Shown here: positions 9,134-17,240 of the stretch, one piece after another
Position numbering within the stretch: position 1 is the first letter of the stretch
How the letters are laid out: every line of letters starts with the position of its first letter
Source: an uncultured Marinoscillum sp.
GTDB lineage: Bacteria > Bacteroidota > Bacteroidia > Cytophagales > MED-G16
Length of the DNA: 32,491 bases
Assembly (NCBI GenBank): GCA_902529805.1
Contig: CABZXU010000019.1
Coordinates: forward strand, 1-32,491
Direction of reading: 5' to 3'
Notes under the pieces: model-generated
Told to the model about the DNA's origin: nothing
The model's database searches: none
The model's input: only the letters and a program-made list of their open reading frames with translations
Program-made: the position numbers and the translations under genes

Positions 9134-10051
9134 ATGTCAAGGCTCTTAATTGTATTATTACTATTCATCAATTTAAATTCATTTTCTAAAAATAATTTTA
9201 CAATTTCAAATGATACATCCTCAAATAAATTAAATAAAAAAAAATTATATAAATTTTTAGCTATTGAAGGAGCAGTTTTGGCTGGTACTATTTCTTATCT
9301 TAGATTTCAGTGGTATAGCGATAAACAAAGAGTTCCTTTTCATTTTTATAATGATTCTAAGGGTTGGCTTCAAATAGATAAATTTGGACATTTTTATGCT
9401 TCTTATTTGGAAAGCTTAGTAGGTTATAAAATTTTAAAAAAATCTAATTTTAAAGAAAATAAAGCTATATTATTTGGTGGTTCACAAGGTTTTATTTTAG
9501 AAGCACCAATTGAATTTTTTGACGCATATTATGATGGATGGGGCTTTTCTGTATCTGATATAATTGCTAATGCATTAGGTTCAACTTTTTTTATTGTTCA
9601 ACAAAAAGTATTTAATGAACAATGGATCAAACCTAAGCTTACCTTTTCAAGGTCAATATATGCTAGGAATGCTAATGGTTACCTTGGTAAAAATAATTTT
9701 ATTTCAGAACTTATTTATGATTATAATGGTTATACCTATTGGTTTTCATTTACTCCAAATAAATTTATTAAATCTGAATTTTTACCTGATTGGCTTGCTT
9801 TATCAATAGGTTATGGTGGTGATGGTATGTTAGGTGAATTTGAAAATTTGACTAAATATAAAGGTGTTATGATTCCAGAATATAAAAGATATAGACAATT
9901 TTATTTATCCCTAGATGTTGATTTTTCTAAAATTAATACAAATTCAAAATTTCTTAAAAAAGTTTTTAATTCTATAAGCTACATTAAATTTCCTTTTCCT
10001 ACTCTTGAGATTTCAAATAATAAGATAAAAGGTTATTGGATCCATTATTAA
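9134..10051 (+). CDS. DUF2279 family protein (YfiM-like), probably exported
   Basis: A 305-residue protein. The N-terminus (MSRLLIVLLLFINLNSFS) looks like a signal peptide. The conserved DUF2279 block is recognisable around residues 75-155: FHFYNDSKGWLQIDKFGH, then SYLESLVGY, a glycine-rich helix, EFFDAYYDGWGFSVSD and IIANALGS. These resemble the helical, glycine-containing segments of the family. The second half, with many aromatic residues (YTYWFSFTPN, SIGYGGDGM), is lineage-specific. The molecular role is unknown. It is divergent from the BNR-repeat gene and 40 bases upstream of the LamG-like gene on the same strand. Confidence 0.82.
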   Translation: MSRLLIVLLLFINLNSFSKNNFTISNDTSSNKLNKKKLYKFLAIEGAVLAGTISYLRFQWYSDKQRVPFHFYNDSKGWLQIDKFGHFYASYLESLVGYKILKKSNFKENKAILFGGSQGFILEAPIEFFDAYYDGWGFSVSDIIANALGSTFFIVQQKVFNEQWIKPKLTFSRSIYARNANGYLGKNNFISELIYDYNGYTYWFSFTPNKFIKSEFLPDWLALSIGYGGDGMLGEFENLTKYKGVMIPEYKRYRQFYLSLDVDFSKINTNSKFLKKVFNSISYIKFPFPTLEISNNKIKGYWIHY

Positions 10052-10091
10052 TGATATAAATTTTTTATTTTTAGTAAATTTTTTTTTAAAA

Positions 10092-10976
10092 ATGAAATTC
10101 AGTTATATTTTAATCAAAATATTATTTCTTTCAATACAATCTTTTTGTCAAATCTCTCTACCTACATTTCAAGCTATTCATGCTGGAGAATCTTGTGAAA
10201 TTATTAATAATGGATTAACTATTCATTATGATGTTGGTAATCCTAATTCCTATTCTGGTTCTGGAACAACATTGGCTGATTTATCTGGTAATGGATATGA
10301 TGCAATTCTTATAAATAATTTACAAAACGGTTTTAATAATGGCAATGGTGTAATAGTAGATGGATTTTTTACTTTTAATGGTTCAAATCATTATGCTTAT
10401 ATAAAATCATTAAATATTAATAATACTATTTCTGAAATGAGTGTTTTTGCATGGGTTAAAACAACTTATAATTCAGGAACTCCAGGAGTTTGGGATAGTG
10501 ACAATTGGTCTATTATTGATTTTGATAGGAGTGAAAAATTTCAACTTACAATTAGTAATGCAGGTGAAGTTGCTATGGCTGGAAATACTTCGGATAGAGG
10601 AAATATAGGTATTGGTTCTGGAGGTGGTTTTTCTGGTCAATGTTGTTTTGATATTGTTGGTAATACTAGAATTAATGATGGAGAATGGCATTATGTTGGT
10701 TATACTTTTTCAGTATCAAATCAACAAATTATTTTTTATGTAGATGGGTTAGTTGATAAAACTTATAATGCTGATGGAACTATGACCGCATTAGGTACTG
10801 CTCCAACTTCTAATAATAGATATGGTATTTTAGGAGATGGGAGTGAAGCAAGCTCTCAAAATGGAGGTAGAAATGGTATTTATTTTGATGGAGCAATTGC
10901 AGCTATTCATTATTACAGAAGTAAACTTTTATCACCCTCAGAAGTATATCAAAATTATTGTAATATGGTTAATTAG
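10092..10976 (+). CDS. Secreted LamG/concanavalin A-like protein
   Basis: A 294-residue protein with an N-terminal signal peptide (MKFSYILIKILFLSIQSFCQ). The rest is a LamG-type jelly-roll: GLTIHYDVGNPNSYSGSGTT, DLSGNGYDA, FTFNGSNHYAYI, SVFAWVKT, NDGEWHYVGYTF and VDGLVDKTYN, ending with AAIHYYRSKLLSPSEVYQNY. Such domains bind carbohydrate or act as adhesion modules. Bacteroidota relatives are usually much longer with further repeats and a type IX sorting tail, both missing here. It therefore may be a shortened member. No enzymatic residues are claimed. tRNA-Thr begins 38 bases after the stop. Confidence 0.8.
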   Translation: MKFSYILIKILFLSIQSFCQISLPTFQAIHAGESCEIINNGLTIHYDVGNPNSYSGSGTTLADLSGNGYDAILINNLQNGFNNGNGVIVDGFFTFNGSNHYAYIKSLNINNTISEMSVFAWVKTTYNSGTPGVWDSDNWSIIDFDRSEKFQLTISNAGEVAMAGNTSDRGNIGIGSGGGFSGQCCFDIVGNTRINDGEWHYVGYTFSVSNQQIIFYVDGLVDKTYNADGTMTALGTAPTSNNRYGILGDGSEASSQNGGRNGIYFDGAIAAIHYYRSKLLSPSEVYQNYCNMVN

Positions 10977-10993
10977 ATATTTAAAAAATATTA

Positions 10994-11001
10994 TATTTTT
11001 G
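10994..11001 (+). promoter_or_regulatory. TAnnTTTG promoter -7 element of tRNA-Thr
   Basis: TATTTTTG is a match to the Bacteroidota -7 consensus and ends 13 bases before the tRNA, a suitable distance for the primary transcript start. There is no clear TTG at -33. Confidence 0.5.
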
Positions 11002-11013
11002 CTCCCTGTATTA

Positions 11014-11086
11014 GCCTCCTTAGCTCAGATGGTAGAGCAAGTGATTTGTAATCACTAGGTCGCTGGTTCGATCCCGGCAGGAGGCT
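11014..11086 (+). tRNA. tRNA-Thr (anticodon TGT)
   Basis: A 73-base cloverleaf folds without mismatch in the acceptor stem: GCCTCCT at the 5' end pairs with AGGAGGC, followed by discriminator T. The D arm is GCTC/GAGC. The anticodon stem AGTGA/TCACT encloses TTTGTAA, giving anticodon TGT at 11047-11049. The T arm is GCTGG-TTCGATC-CCGGC. CCA is not encoded. It reads ACA and, by wobble, other Thr codons. It is a single gene with its own promoter-like element. Confidence 0.97.
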
Positions 11087-11088
11087 CT

Positions 11089-11096
11089 TATTTTTG
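11089..11096 (+). promoter_or_regulatory. TAnnTTTG promoter -7 candidate before the katG-like remnant
   Basis: TATTTTTG lies three bases after tRNA-Thr and 20 bases before the ATG at 11116. It could be the surviving promoter of the lost gene. It fits the consensus, but no -33 TTG is visible and the upstream space is taken by the tRNA. Confidence 0.3.
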
Positions 11097-11115
11097 TAAA
11101 ATTTTAAAAACACCT

Positions 11116-11245
11116 ATGAAAGAGTTATCAAATGGAAAATCAGGAAAATGCCCTTTTACTAGTGGTGAATTGAAATTTTCATCTGGGAAAGGAACTAAAA
11201 ATAATGAATGCTGATAGGTTTGATGTTTGATAATCTGTTGATTAT
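11116..11245 (+). pseudogene. Decayed N-terminal fragment resembling catalase-peroxidase (KatG)
   Basis: An ATG at 11116 opens a 32-codon frame containing SGKCPFTSGELK, then SSGKGTKNNE, and ends at TGA (11212-11214). This follows the KatG N-terminus, which typically reads GKCPF, then G-GTxNxDWWPxxL. In place of the tryptophan pair the sequence is short by about five bases. If these are restored, the frame reads E-W-W-P-D-R-F-D-V up to 11227, then stops accumulate. I infer the 5' scar of a catalase-peroxidase gene whose remaining roughly 2 kb has been deleted. A small functional peptide gene is the alternative. Homology is judged by eye over about 35 residues. Confidence 0.5.
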
Positions 11246-11253
11246 TAATTTTT

Positions 11254-11760
11254 TTATGAAAACCATTTATGTTTTCCGAATTGATTTTTGGATACTGGTT
11301 TTTTAGTTTGTAAATACCAATTTATTCCTAGTAGAACTGAATTTAAATATGATTTTAACATAGGTTTTATATAAATTAAATATGGTAAAAAGGAAATAAT
11401 TTTAGGGTATTGATTCATAAAATATGGATATACAGTAATTGATAAGTAAGTTTTATTTTTTACTAATGAAATATTCCATTTTACTAATGATTTTTTTTTA
11501 TTTTTTTCTCCGATAATTAATTCATACCCTTTTTTTTTGTTCCATTTTACAAAACTCCGAATATATTTTAAATTATTATGGTAAGTTAATTCATCTTTAT
11601 GATTATCTGAATTCCAATTAATTACATTATTATTTTTACAAAAAGGATGTACCAAGTTTAAATACCCTGGTTTTGAAATTAAATTCCATAAATCATCTTT
11701 AGAAGATAAAATCCTTTTTTTTACAGTTATAGATTGATTATAATTACCATGCAATTCCAT
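11254..11760 (-). CDS. SRPBCC/START-like domain protein, putative
   Basis: A protein of about 168 residues if it starts at the ATG at 11760 (MELHGNYNQSITVKKRIL); the frame stays open upstream to an ATG at 11826, inside the gamma-glutamyltransferase gene. The pattern fits the SRPBCC fold: a first strand, then SSKDDLWNLISKPGYLNLVHPF, with alternating strands (KWNISLVKNKTYLSITVYPYF) and a final long helix (LKSYLNSVLLGINWYLQ). Proteins of this type bind hydrophobic ligands, but no ligand can be named. The chosen start overlaps the preceding gene by 17 bases, and it is last in the minus-strand array. Confidence 0.65.
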   Translation of the reverse strand: MELHGNYNQSITVKKRILSSKDDLWNLISKPGYLNLVHPFCKNNNVINWNSDNHKDELTYHNNLKYIRSFVKWNKKKGYELIIGEKNKKKSLVKWNISLVKNKTYLSITVYPYFMNQYPKIISFLPYLIYIKPMLKSYLNSVLLGINWYLQTKKPVSKNQFGKHKWFS

Positions 11761-13606
11761 AATCTTCTCCAAAATCGCTAGATCCTCCTTGGAATGTTTT
11801 ATTAATATTATCAAAAAAAATAGCATTTATTGGACCTGATGTTTTAGGTCTAAACTGAAGTTTGTATCCTTTTTTTCTTAATTCTTTTCTAATAAATTGA
11901 GGTGTTGAATCATGCAGTAGTAAATCACCAGGTTTATTTTCATGGTATCCAAACGATGATCTCATTTGAAAACTATTTATATTAGGTGCTTCACTAGCTT
12001 CTTGTACATTCATGTCAAACTCAACTATATTAAGAAAAAATTGTAAAAGATTTTGATCTTGTGAATCTCCTCCTTGAACTGCGAATGATAAATATGGTTT
12101 ATTATTTTTAAGAGCAATAGTTGGTGTGAGCGTAGCTCTAGGTCTTTTCCCAGGTTCCAATACATTATATGGACCATCTTTTGGATCTAAGACAAAGCTT
12201 TGCATTCTTTGACTTAATCCAATACCTGTATTTCCAGCAATTACTGCAGGAATCCATCCTCCACTAGGAGTAATAGATACGATCCAGCCAGAGGAATCAG
12301 CTGCTTGAACTGTTGTTGTCCCAGCCATAAATGATTCTTTAAAATTATAGTTTAAACTCATATTATGATTTAGATCAAAAGCAGATTTGATTTTATCTAA
12401 ATTATTATCTGTTTCCCATGAATCAATATAGTTTAAGAAAGGGTTATTTCCTTTTTGAAAATTGTATGGGTTACCGGGTTTGATTTCTTTATTATTTTTA
12501 TCAGAAATTAGTTTTACTCTTTCTTTAGCATACTCTTTTGATAATAGACCCTCAATAGGTTCTTTTGGTTCAAAATATGGGTCACCATAATAAAAATCTC
12601 TATCTGCAAAAGATAAATTCATTATTTGATAAAGATTATGTATATAATTTGTTGAATTAAAACCCATAGATTTAACATCTAAATTTTCAACCATATTTAG
12701 AGACTGAAGAAATACTGGACTTTGAACCCAAGTTGTTAATTTATATACATCAATATTTTTATATGTTGTTTTTAATGGTTCTTCTATATAAACTTTATAA
12801 TTTTTTAAATCTTCTATAGTAATAAGTCCTCCCTGCTCTTGAGTAGACCTTGCAATTTCTTTTGCAATATCACCTTCATAAAATCTTTTATAGGCTTCGT
12901 ATATAGCTTCTTTTCTATTTTTCCCACTTTTTAAAGCTTCTCTCTCTGTTTTAACTAATTTTTTTAATGTATTGTATAAATTTTTTTGAATAAATATTTC
13001 CCCTTCATTTGGTGCTTCTCTTTCTTCACCTTGATTAGTTAAGAAAATATTTTTTGAGTATTTCCATTTTTTTATTTCATCTTTATTTCTTTCTATTGAG
13101 TTGGCTGCCTGAGCTTCAATGGGATAACCTTTTGCCATTTCTATTGCTGGAAGTAATATTTCTTCAAGACTCATTGTACCATATTCAGCTAGCATCACCA
13201 TAATTCCGGCTGGAGTACCAGGTGTAACTGCTGCTAATGGACCATATCTAGGAGGTATTGAGTATCCTTTATCTCTATAAAACTCTGGAGTAGCACCTGT
13301 TGGAGCTACACCTAAAGCATTGATACCTATTACTTTTTTAAGTTTTGGATGATATATTAAAGCTTGAGTTTCTCCTCCCCATCCTAAAACATCCCACATT
13401 GTTGCAGTTGAGGCAACCATTGCACATGCTGCATCAATTGCATTACCTCCTTTGCTAAAAATCATTGCACCTGAAGTAGCACCAAGTGGTTTTCCTGTAA
13501 TTGCAATCCAGTGTTTGCCGTGTAAGATAGGTTTATTTGTTTGGGATAAACAAAGGTTAGAAGATATAAAAAATAAAAAGAATGGAATAAAAAATATTTT
13601 ATTCAT
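11744..13606 (-). CDS. Gamma-glutamyltransferase family protein (Ntn hydrolase)
   Basis: A 620-residue exported enzyme with a signal peptide (about 22 residues ending LCLSQ). Early family motifs include GATSGAMIFSKGGNAIDAA and GPLAAVTPGTPAG. The maturation and catalytic site is GTTTVQAADSSG, with Thr430 the likely nucleophile after autocleavage. It is followed by SITPSGGW, the GKRPRATLTPTI block and a final QGGSSDFGEDYG. In E. coli GGT the site reads TTHYSVVD; here the residues after the two Thr differ, so donor specificity may too. The family transfers or hydrolyses gamma-glutamyl groups such as that of glutathione. In a probable bacillithiol user the natural substrate is open. It starts nine bases after coaD ends. 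Confidence 0.9.
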   Translation of the reverse strand: MNKIFFIPFFLFFISSNLCLSQTNKPILHGKHWIAITGKPLGATSGAMIFSKGGNAIDAACAMVASTATMWDVLGWGGETQALIYHPKLKKVIGINALGVAPTGATPEFYRDKGYSIPPRYGPLAAVTPGTPAGIMVMLAEYGTMSLEEILLPAIEMAKGYPIEAQAANSIERNKDEIKKWKYSKNIFLTNQGEEREAPNEGEIFIQKNLYNTLKKLVKTEREALKSGKNRKEAIYEAYKRFYEGDIAKEIARSTQEQGGLITIEDLKNYKVYIEEPLKTTYKNIDVYKLTTWVQSPVFLQSLNMVENLDVKSMGFNSTNYIHNLYQIMNLSFADRDFYYGDPYFEPKEPIEGLLSKEYAKERVKLISDKNNKEIKPGNPYNFQKGNNPFLNYIDSWETDNNLDKIKSAFDLNHNMSLNYNFKESFMAGTTTVQAADSSGWIVSITPSGGWIPAVIAGNTGIGLSQRMQSFVLDPKDGPYNVLEPGKRPRATLTPTIALKNNKPYLSFAVQGGDSQDQNLLQFFLNIVEFDMNVQEASEAPNINSFQMRSSFGYHENKPGDLLLHDSTPQFIRKELRKKGYKLQFRPKTSGPINAIFFDNINKTFQGGSSDFGEDYGIAW

Positions 13607-13614
13607 ATTAAAAC

Positions 13615-14070
13615 TTATTTAAGTTTATAAGGTAAAAATTTGTTTATATTTCCACCGTATTCATGTACTTCTCTAATGATGGTGGAGCTTATATGTGCAT
13701 ACTTTGGTGTTGTTATAATGAATACGGTCTCAAGATTTTTATTTAAATGTTTATTTAATTGTGATATAGAATTTTCAAATTCAAAATCTGTAGTATTTCT
13801 TAAGCCCCTTAAAATAAAATCCGCATTATATTTTCTAGCTAATTTTGCCGTTAATTCATTATATATAATAGCATCAATATTTTTATTTTTTTCGTATAAT
13901 TTTTTTATTTTCTTTAATATTTTATTTTGATCAAAATATCTATTTTTATTTGAGTTATGTCCGATACAAATAATAATTTGATCAAATAATTTCAAACTTT
14001 TTTGAATTATATCATGATGACCTAATGTATATGGATCAAATGAACCAGGAAATAAAGCAATTTTTTTCAT
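13615..14070 (-). CDS. coaD: Phosphopantetheine adenylyltransferase
   Basis: This enzyme adds AMP to 4'-phosphopantetheine, the penultimate step of coenzyme A synthesis. The 151-residue length is typical. The nucleotidyltransferase motif is FPGSFDPYTLGHHDII at the N-terminus, followed by IICIGHNSNKN, the conserved FILRGLRNTTDFEFE substrate-binding segment and ISSTIIREVHEYGG near the C-terminus. It sits between the DUF3822 gene and the gamma-glutamyltransferase gene in the minus-strand array. DUF3822 next to coaD is a recurrent Bacteroidota arrangement. Confidence 0.97.
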   Translation of the reverse strand: MKKIALFPGSFDPYTLGHHDIIQKSLKLFDQIIICIGHNSNKNRYFDQNKILKKIKKLYEKNKNIDAIIYNELTAKLARKYNADFILRGLRNTTDFEFENSISQLNKHLNKNLETVFIITTPKYAHISSTIIREVHEYGGNINKFLPYKLK

Positions 14071-14092
14071 TAAATTAATTTTTACTAATTTA

Positions 14093-14878
14093 TTATAAAT
14101 AATGATTAAATAATAAACTAATTGTATTACTTTCTTTTGTTTTTATAGTGAAATCATTTGTTTTATATATTGATACACTTTTAAAGTATTCTTTCAATTT
14201 ACTATTAAAATTTTTCAAGTCTTTCCCCGAAATAACAAGTTTAATATTGTTTCTATCTATTTTTAATTCATTTATTACTAAAAAAATATACTTTAAAAAC
14301 TTATTTTTTTCTATTAAGAAAAAATTATAATAAAGTAATTTTTTGTTTTTGAAAATTAATATATGAAAAACCTGAAGATCAAAATAAATATAAAAAACAG
14401 TACCTTTCGATTCATTAATTTTATAAAAACCATTTATTAATGCGCTTGATTCATGGAATAAACTCATATTTTTAAATGATTTTTTACACCAACTAAATAA
14501 TTTTTTTTCAACTGCATAAATGTTATATAGTTTTAAATTTTTGTGAAAACAAAAATTAATTATATCACTTTTTGTTGAATATGAACTTGTTTTATTTAAA
14601 TAAAGATTTAATTTTTTAGAATTGAAAAATTCTTCTGGAATTAAACTAAATTTTGTATTAGCTATTGATATCTTAATGCTTTTCCATTCTTTATTTTTAA
14701 ATATTTTATCTTTTTTTACAATATCAATAATTGCATCAATTTTTTCATTAATCGAATTAAAGTTTTTTATTCTATACAACTTTAATTCGTTAATTTTTTT
14801 TTTATTTAATACTATATACTGAAAAGAATAATCAGTGATTTTAATTAATAGATGATCTGTAACTTCTTGTTTGATAAT
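14093..14878 (-). CDS. DUF3822 family protein with a non-canonical start
   Basis: DUF3822 proteins have an actin-like/ASKHA-type appearance and unknown function, and often lie beside coaD in Bacteroidota. The first standard start is TTG at 14779, but the same frame continues upstream to a stop at 14885-14887. It encodes KQEVTDHLLIKITDYSFQYI and then VLNKKKINELKLY, matching the first beta-hairpin expected of the family. No ATG, GTG or TTG exists there, so I placed the start at ATT (14876-14878); ATA or ATC nearby are equally possible. Later segments (SLFHESSALINGFYK, VFYIYFDLQVFHILIFKNKKLLYYN, KLVISGKDLKN) fit the second half. A T10 run at 14794-14803 is a possible indel site. Confidence 0.75.
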   Translation of the reverse strand: MIKQEVTDHLLIKITDYSFQYIVLNKKKINELKLYRIKNFNSINEKIDAIIDIVKKDKIFKNKEWKSIKISIANTKFSLIPEEFFNSKKLNLYLNKTSSYSTKSDIINFCFHKNLKLYNIYAVEKKLFSWCKKSFKNMSLFHESSALINGFYKINESKGTVFYIYFDLQVFHILIFKNKKLLYYNFFLIEKNKFLKYIFLVINELKIDRNNIKLVISGKDLKNFNSKLKEYFKSVSIYKTNDFTIKTKESNTISLLFNHYL

Positions 14879-14909
14879 TGATATTTAAAAATTAAATATA
14901 AAAGATGTA

Positions 14910-15494
14910 TTACTCCCAGTTACCTGCTGTAGTAATACTTATTCTTGAGCCAAATCTTAAAGGTTTATGAATGTTTGCTTCATTACTTTCTTTTCTATTT
15001 GGATCAACAGGTTTTGGATTTCTAACCTCAACTACATTAACTAATACACCACCTTTTTCAATCTTACCTGACCACATTTTAAAGGTAGCATTCTCTATAC
15101 CAGGTACAGCAGGAAGTGATTTAGAACTAAAATTAGGAATATTAGAAAATAATGAATCTATTACACTAATACTACCTATTGTATCTAAATATAAAGTAGT
15201 TTCTTCAGCTCCATATTCAAGAAGTATTGTTTCTTCTCTTCTTTGTATTAAATAAATATTACCAGAATCTATAAAATTAATTAACCGATCCCAATCAGAG
15301 GTATATTGACCTTTTACAGACTCAAAAGCAATTTGAGCATTTCTAATCAATTTTAATTTCTCAATGATTTTTGCTTCCATTGTAGAAATTCTTTCTTCTT
15401 CATCAATACTTGTTTTTATACTATTTATAAGGTAACCTGCAAGTAAAACTGCAAGTAAAAGAGTGCTGTATGTATAAATTTTATTTTTTTCCAT
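14910..15494 (-). CDS. Membrane-anchored protein of unknown function
   Basis: About 194 residues from the ATG at 15494 (MEKNKIYTYSTLLLAVLLAGYLI). The frame is open to an ATG at 15572, but the extra 26 residues look non-coding and precede a clear N-terminal membrane helix. After the helix comes a heptad-like segment (ERISTMEAKIIEKLKLIRNA), then AQIAFESVKGQYTSDWDRLINFID, a layout reminiscent of type II pseudopilins although no prepilin cleavage site is evident. The C-terminal half is beta-rich (NATFKMWSGKIEKGGVLVNV) and ends ITTAGNWE. I do not recognise a named family. It sits between yggS and the DUF3822 gene. Confidence 0.75.
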   Translation of the reverse strand: MEKNKIYTYSTLLLAVLLAGYLINSIKTSIDEEERISTMEAKIIEKLKLIRNAQIAFESVKGQYTSDWDRLINFIDSGNIYLIQRREETILLEYGAEETTLYLDTIGSISVIDSLFSNIPNFSSKSLPAVPGIENATFKMWSGKIEKGGVLVNVVEVRNPKPVDPNRKESNEANIHKPLRFGSRISITTAGNWE

Positions 15495-15555
15495 GTAAAA
15501 TTCAAAAAAAATTACTCTGCTATTATAGCAATTAGTTTTTACAATTAAAAGGTTA

Positions 15556-16200
15556 CTAGTCTCTTTCTCCAAATATAAGAGATCCTATTCTTACCATATT
15601 ACTTCCTTCTTCTATTGCTATTTTATAATCACCACTCATTCCCATTGAAAGTATTTTGAATTTTTGATTTGAAATAGGTTTTATTTTATCAAAAAGTAGT
15701 TTAAGTTTATTAAACTCATTTTTTATTTGATTTTTATTATTTGTAAACGTAGCCATTCCCATAAGGCCAATTATATTTATGTTTTTATAAGATTCATATA
15801 ATTTATTACTAAAAAAATCTTTAATTTCTTTTGATTCAAACCCATATTTACTTTTTTCTTCTGCTATGTGAACTTGTAATAAAATATTTGTTTTTTTATT
15901 TAATCTTTTACTTTCATTTTCGATTTTATTAATTAATTTAAGGCTATCTACACTATGAATTAAATTTATAAAAGGTATTATTTTTTTTACTTTATTTGTC
16001 TGTAAGTGACCAATCATATGCCAATTAATATCTTTAGGTAAATGATTAAATTTTTCTACAAGTTCATTTACTCTATTTTCCCCAAAATTTATAATCCCTT
16101 CTTTATATTTTTTTTTAATTTCTTCAATAGGTTTTGTTTTACTTACAGCTACCAAAGTAATATCATTTTTTTCCTCATTTATGAAATCTTTAACTTCCAT
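15556..16200 (-). CDS. YggS family PLP-binding protein (PLPBP)
   Basis: A 214-residue member of the PLP homeostasis family (YggS/PROSC), which binds PLP as a single TIM-barrel domain and has no established catalysis. Motifs: the PLP lysine in VAVSKTKP, GENRVNELVEK, WHMIGHLQTNK, the SVDSLKL loop, LLQVHIAEEKSKYGF, GLMGMATF, and LSMGMSGDYKIAIEEGSNMVRIGSLIFG. Its ATG overlaps the stop of the BatA-like gene by one base (TAATG), which points to coupled translation. Confidence 0.95.
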   Translation of the reverse strand: MEVKDFINEEKNDITLVAVSKTKPIEEIKKKYKEGIINFGENRVNELVEKFNHLPKDINWHMIGHLQTNKVKKIIPFINLIHSVDSLKLINKIENESKRLNKKTNILLQVHIAEEKSKYGFESKEIKDFFSNKLYESYKNINIIGLMGMATFTNNKNQIKNEFNKLKLLFDKIKPISNQKFKILSMGMSGDYKIAIEEGSNMVRIGSLIFGERD

Positions 16201-17240
16201 TAATCTATAATTGAATTGTTAATAAATGTATTTTTTACAATCATCCAAGATATAAAGAAAATAATGGACCATAATAAATAATATTGATAATAATCAATAG
16301 TTTCTTTATATCTTGATTCTTTAATTTCAACTTTTTCATATGTATCTATAATTTCAAATATTTCCTTTAATGATTCGTTATTTGATGCTCTAAAAAACAT
16401 TCCTTTACCTATTTCTGCAATCTTTTTCAAATTAGACTCATCTAAAGTGTTTTCAACAAACCTTGTATTTCCAAAAAAATCTTTTCCAAAAGGCACTCTT
16501 CCTTCTTTTCCTACTGCTATAGTATAAATTTTAATATCATATGCATTAGCTATTTTTGCTGCTGTAATTGGGTCAATATTTCCAGCTGTATTATCACCAT
16601 CACTTAATAAAATTAGCACTTTTGATTTTGAATTTGATTCCTTCATTCTATTTGTTGCTACTGCTATAGAACTTCCAATTGCTGTTCCTCTTGATTCGAT
16701 CAAACTAAAATCAATATCATCAATGAAAGAATTCAATAAATCATAATCAGTTGTTAAAGGACATCTTGAATACGATTCTCCTGAGAAAACTACAAGACCA
16801 ATTCTATCTTGAAACCTTCCATTTACAAATTTTTTTGCAACCTCTTTAGCTGATTCTAATCTATTAGGTTTAAAATCTTCTATTTGCATAGATTCACTTA
16901 TATCTATTACTAACATAATATCTATTCCGTCTGTCCATCTTTCTACTTTTTCATTACTTTTTTGAGGTCTAGATATAGAAATTATTAGAAGTATAAAACA
17001 TATTGCGATTAAAAATTTAGGAAGAAACCTCAATAATGATATATGATTACTTTTTAATTCATATTTTGGAATTGATACTTCTAATTTATTTTTATTAGAT
17101 AAAAAGATTTTTACTAAAAATAAGATAGGTATCAATATTAGTAAATAAAGAAAAAATTGATTTTCCCATGAATAAGAGGATAATGTTGAGTATTTAAACC
17201 AATCAAAAGAAAACCAATTGTTGGGATATTGATTATTCAT
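16200..17240 (-). CDS. BatA-like VWA-domain membrane protein
   Basis: A 346-residue protein with two N-terminal membrane helices (about 26-45 and 70-88), a von Willebrand factor A domain and a C-terminal membrane helix near 318-338. The metal-ion site DxSxS is intact as DISES in MLVIDISESMQIEDF, with TDYDLL and LLSDGDN as the later parts of the VWA fold. This is the usual organisation of BatA (aerotolerance operon) proteins in Bacteroidota. Its true role is unclear; chaperone-like complexes with MoxR ATPases are proposed for the class. It overlaps the upstream gene by eight bases and yggS by one. No BatB or BatC follows. Confidence 0.88.
   Translation of the reverse strand: MNNQYPNNWFSFDWFKYSTLSSYSWENQFFLYLLILIPILFLVKIFLSNKNKLEVSIPKYELKSNHISLLRFLPKFLIAICFILLIISISRPQKSNEKVERWTDGIDIMLVIDISESMQIEDFKPNRLESAKEVAKKFVNGRFQDRIGLVVFSGESYSRCPLTTDYDLLNSFIDDIDFSLIESRGTAIGSSIAVATNRMKESNSKSKVLILLSDGDNTAGNIDPITAAKIANAYDIKIYTIAVGKEGRVPFGKDFFGNTRFVENTLDESNLKKIAEIGKGMFFRASNNESLKEIFEIIDTYEKVEIKESRYKETIDYYQYYLLWSIIFFISWMIVKNTFINNSIID

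Noticed and set aside
11044-11052. Alternative ORF running from the LamG-like gene into tRNA-Thr
   Set aside because: The frame overlaps the tRNA and the true gene; the signal peptide and LamG motifs fix the other frame.
15495-15572. Longer start of the membrane-anchored unknown (ATG 15572)
   Set aside because: The extra residues overlap yggS and precede a normal N-terminal membrane helix that begins just after the ATG at 15494.
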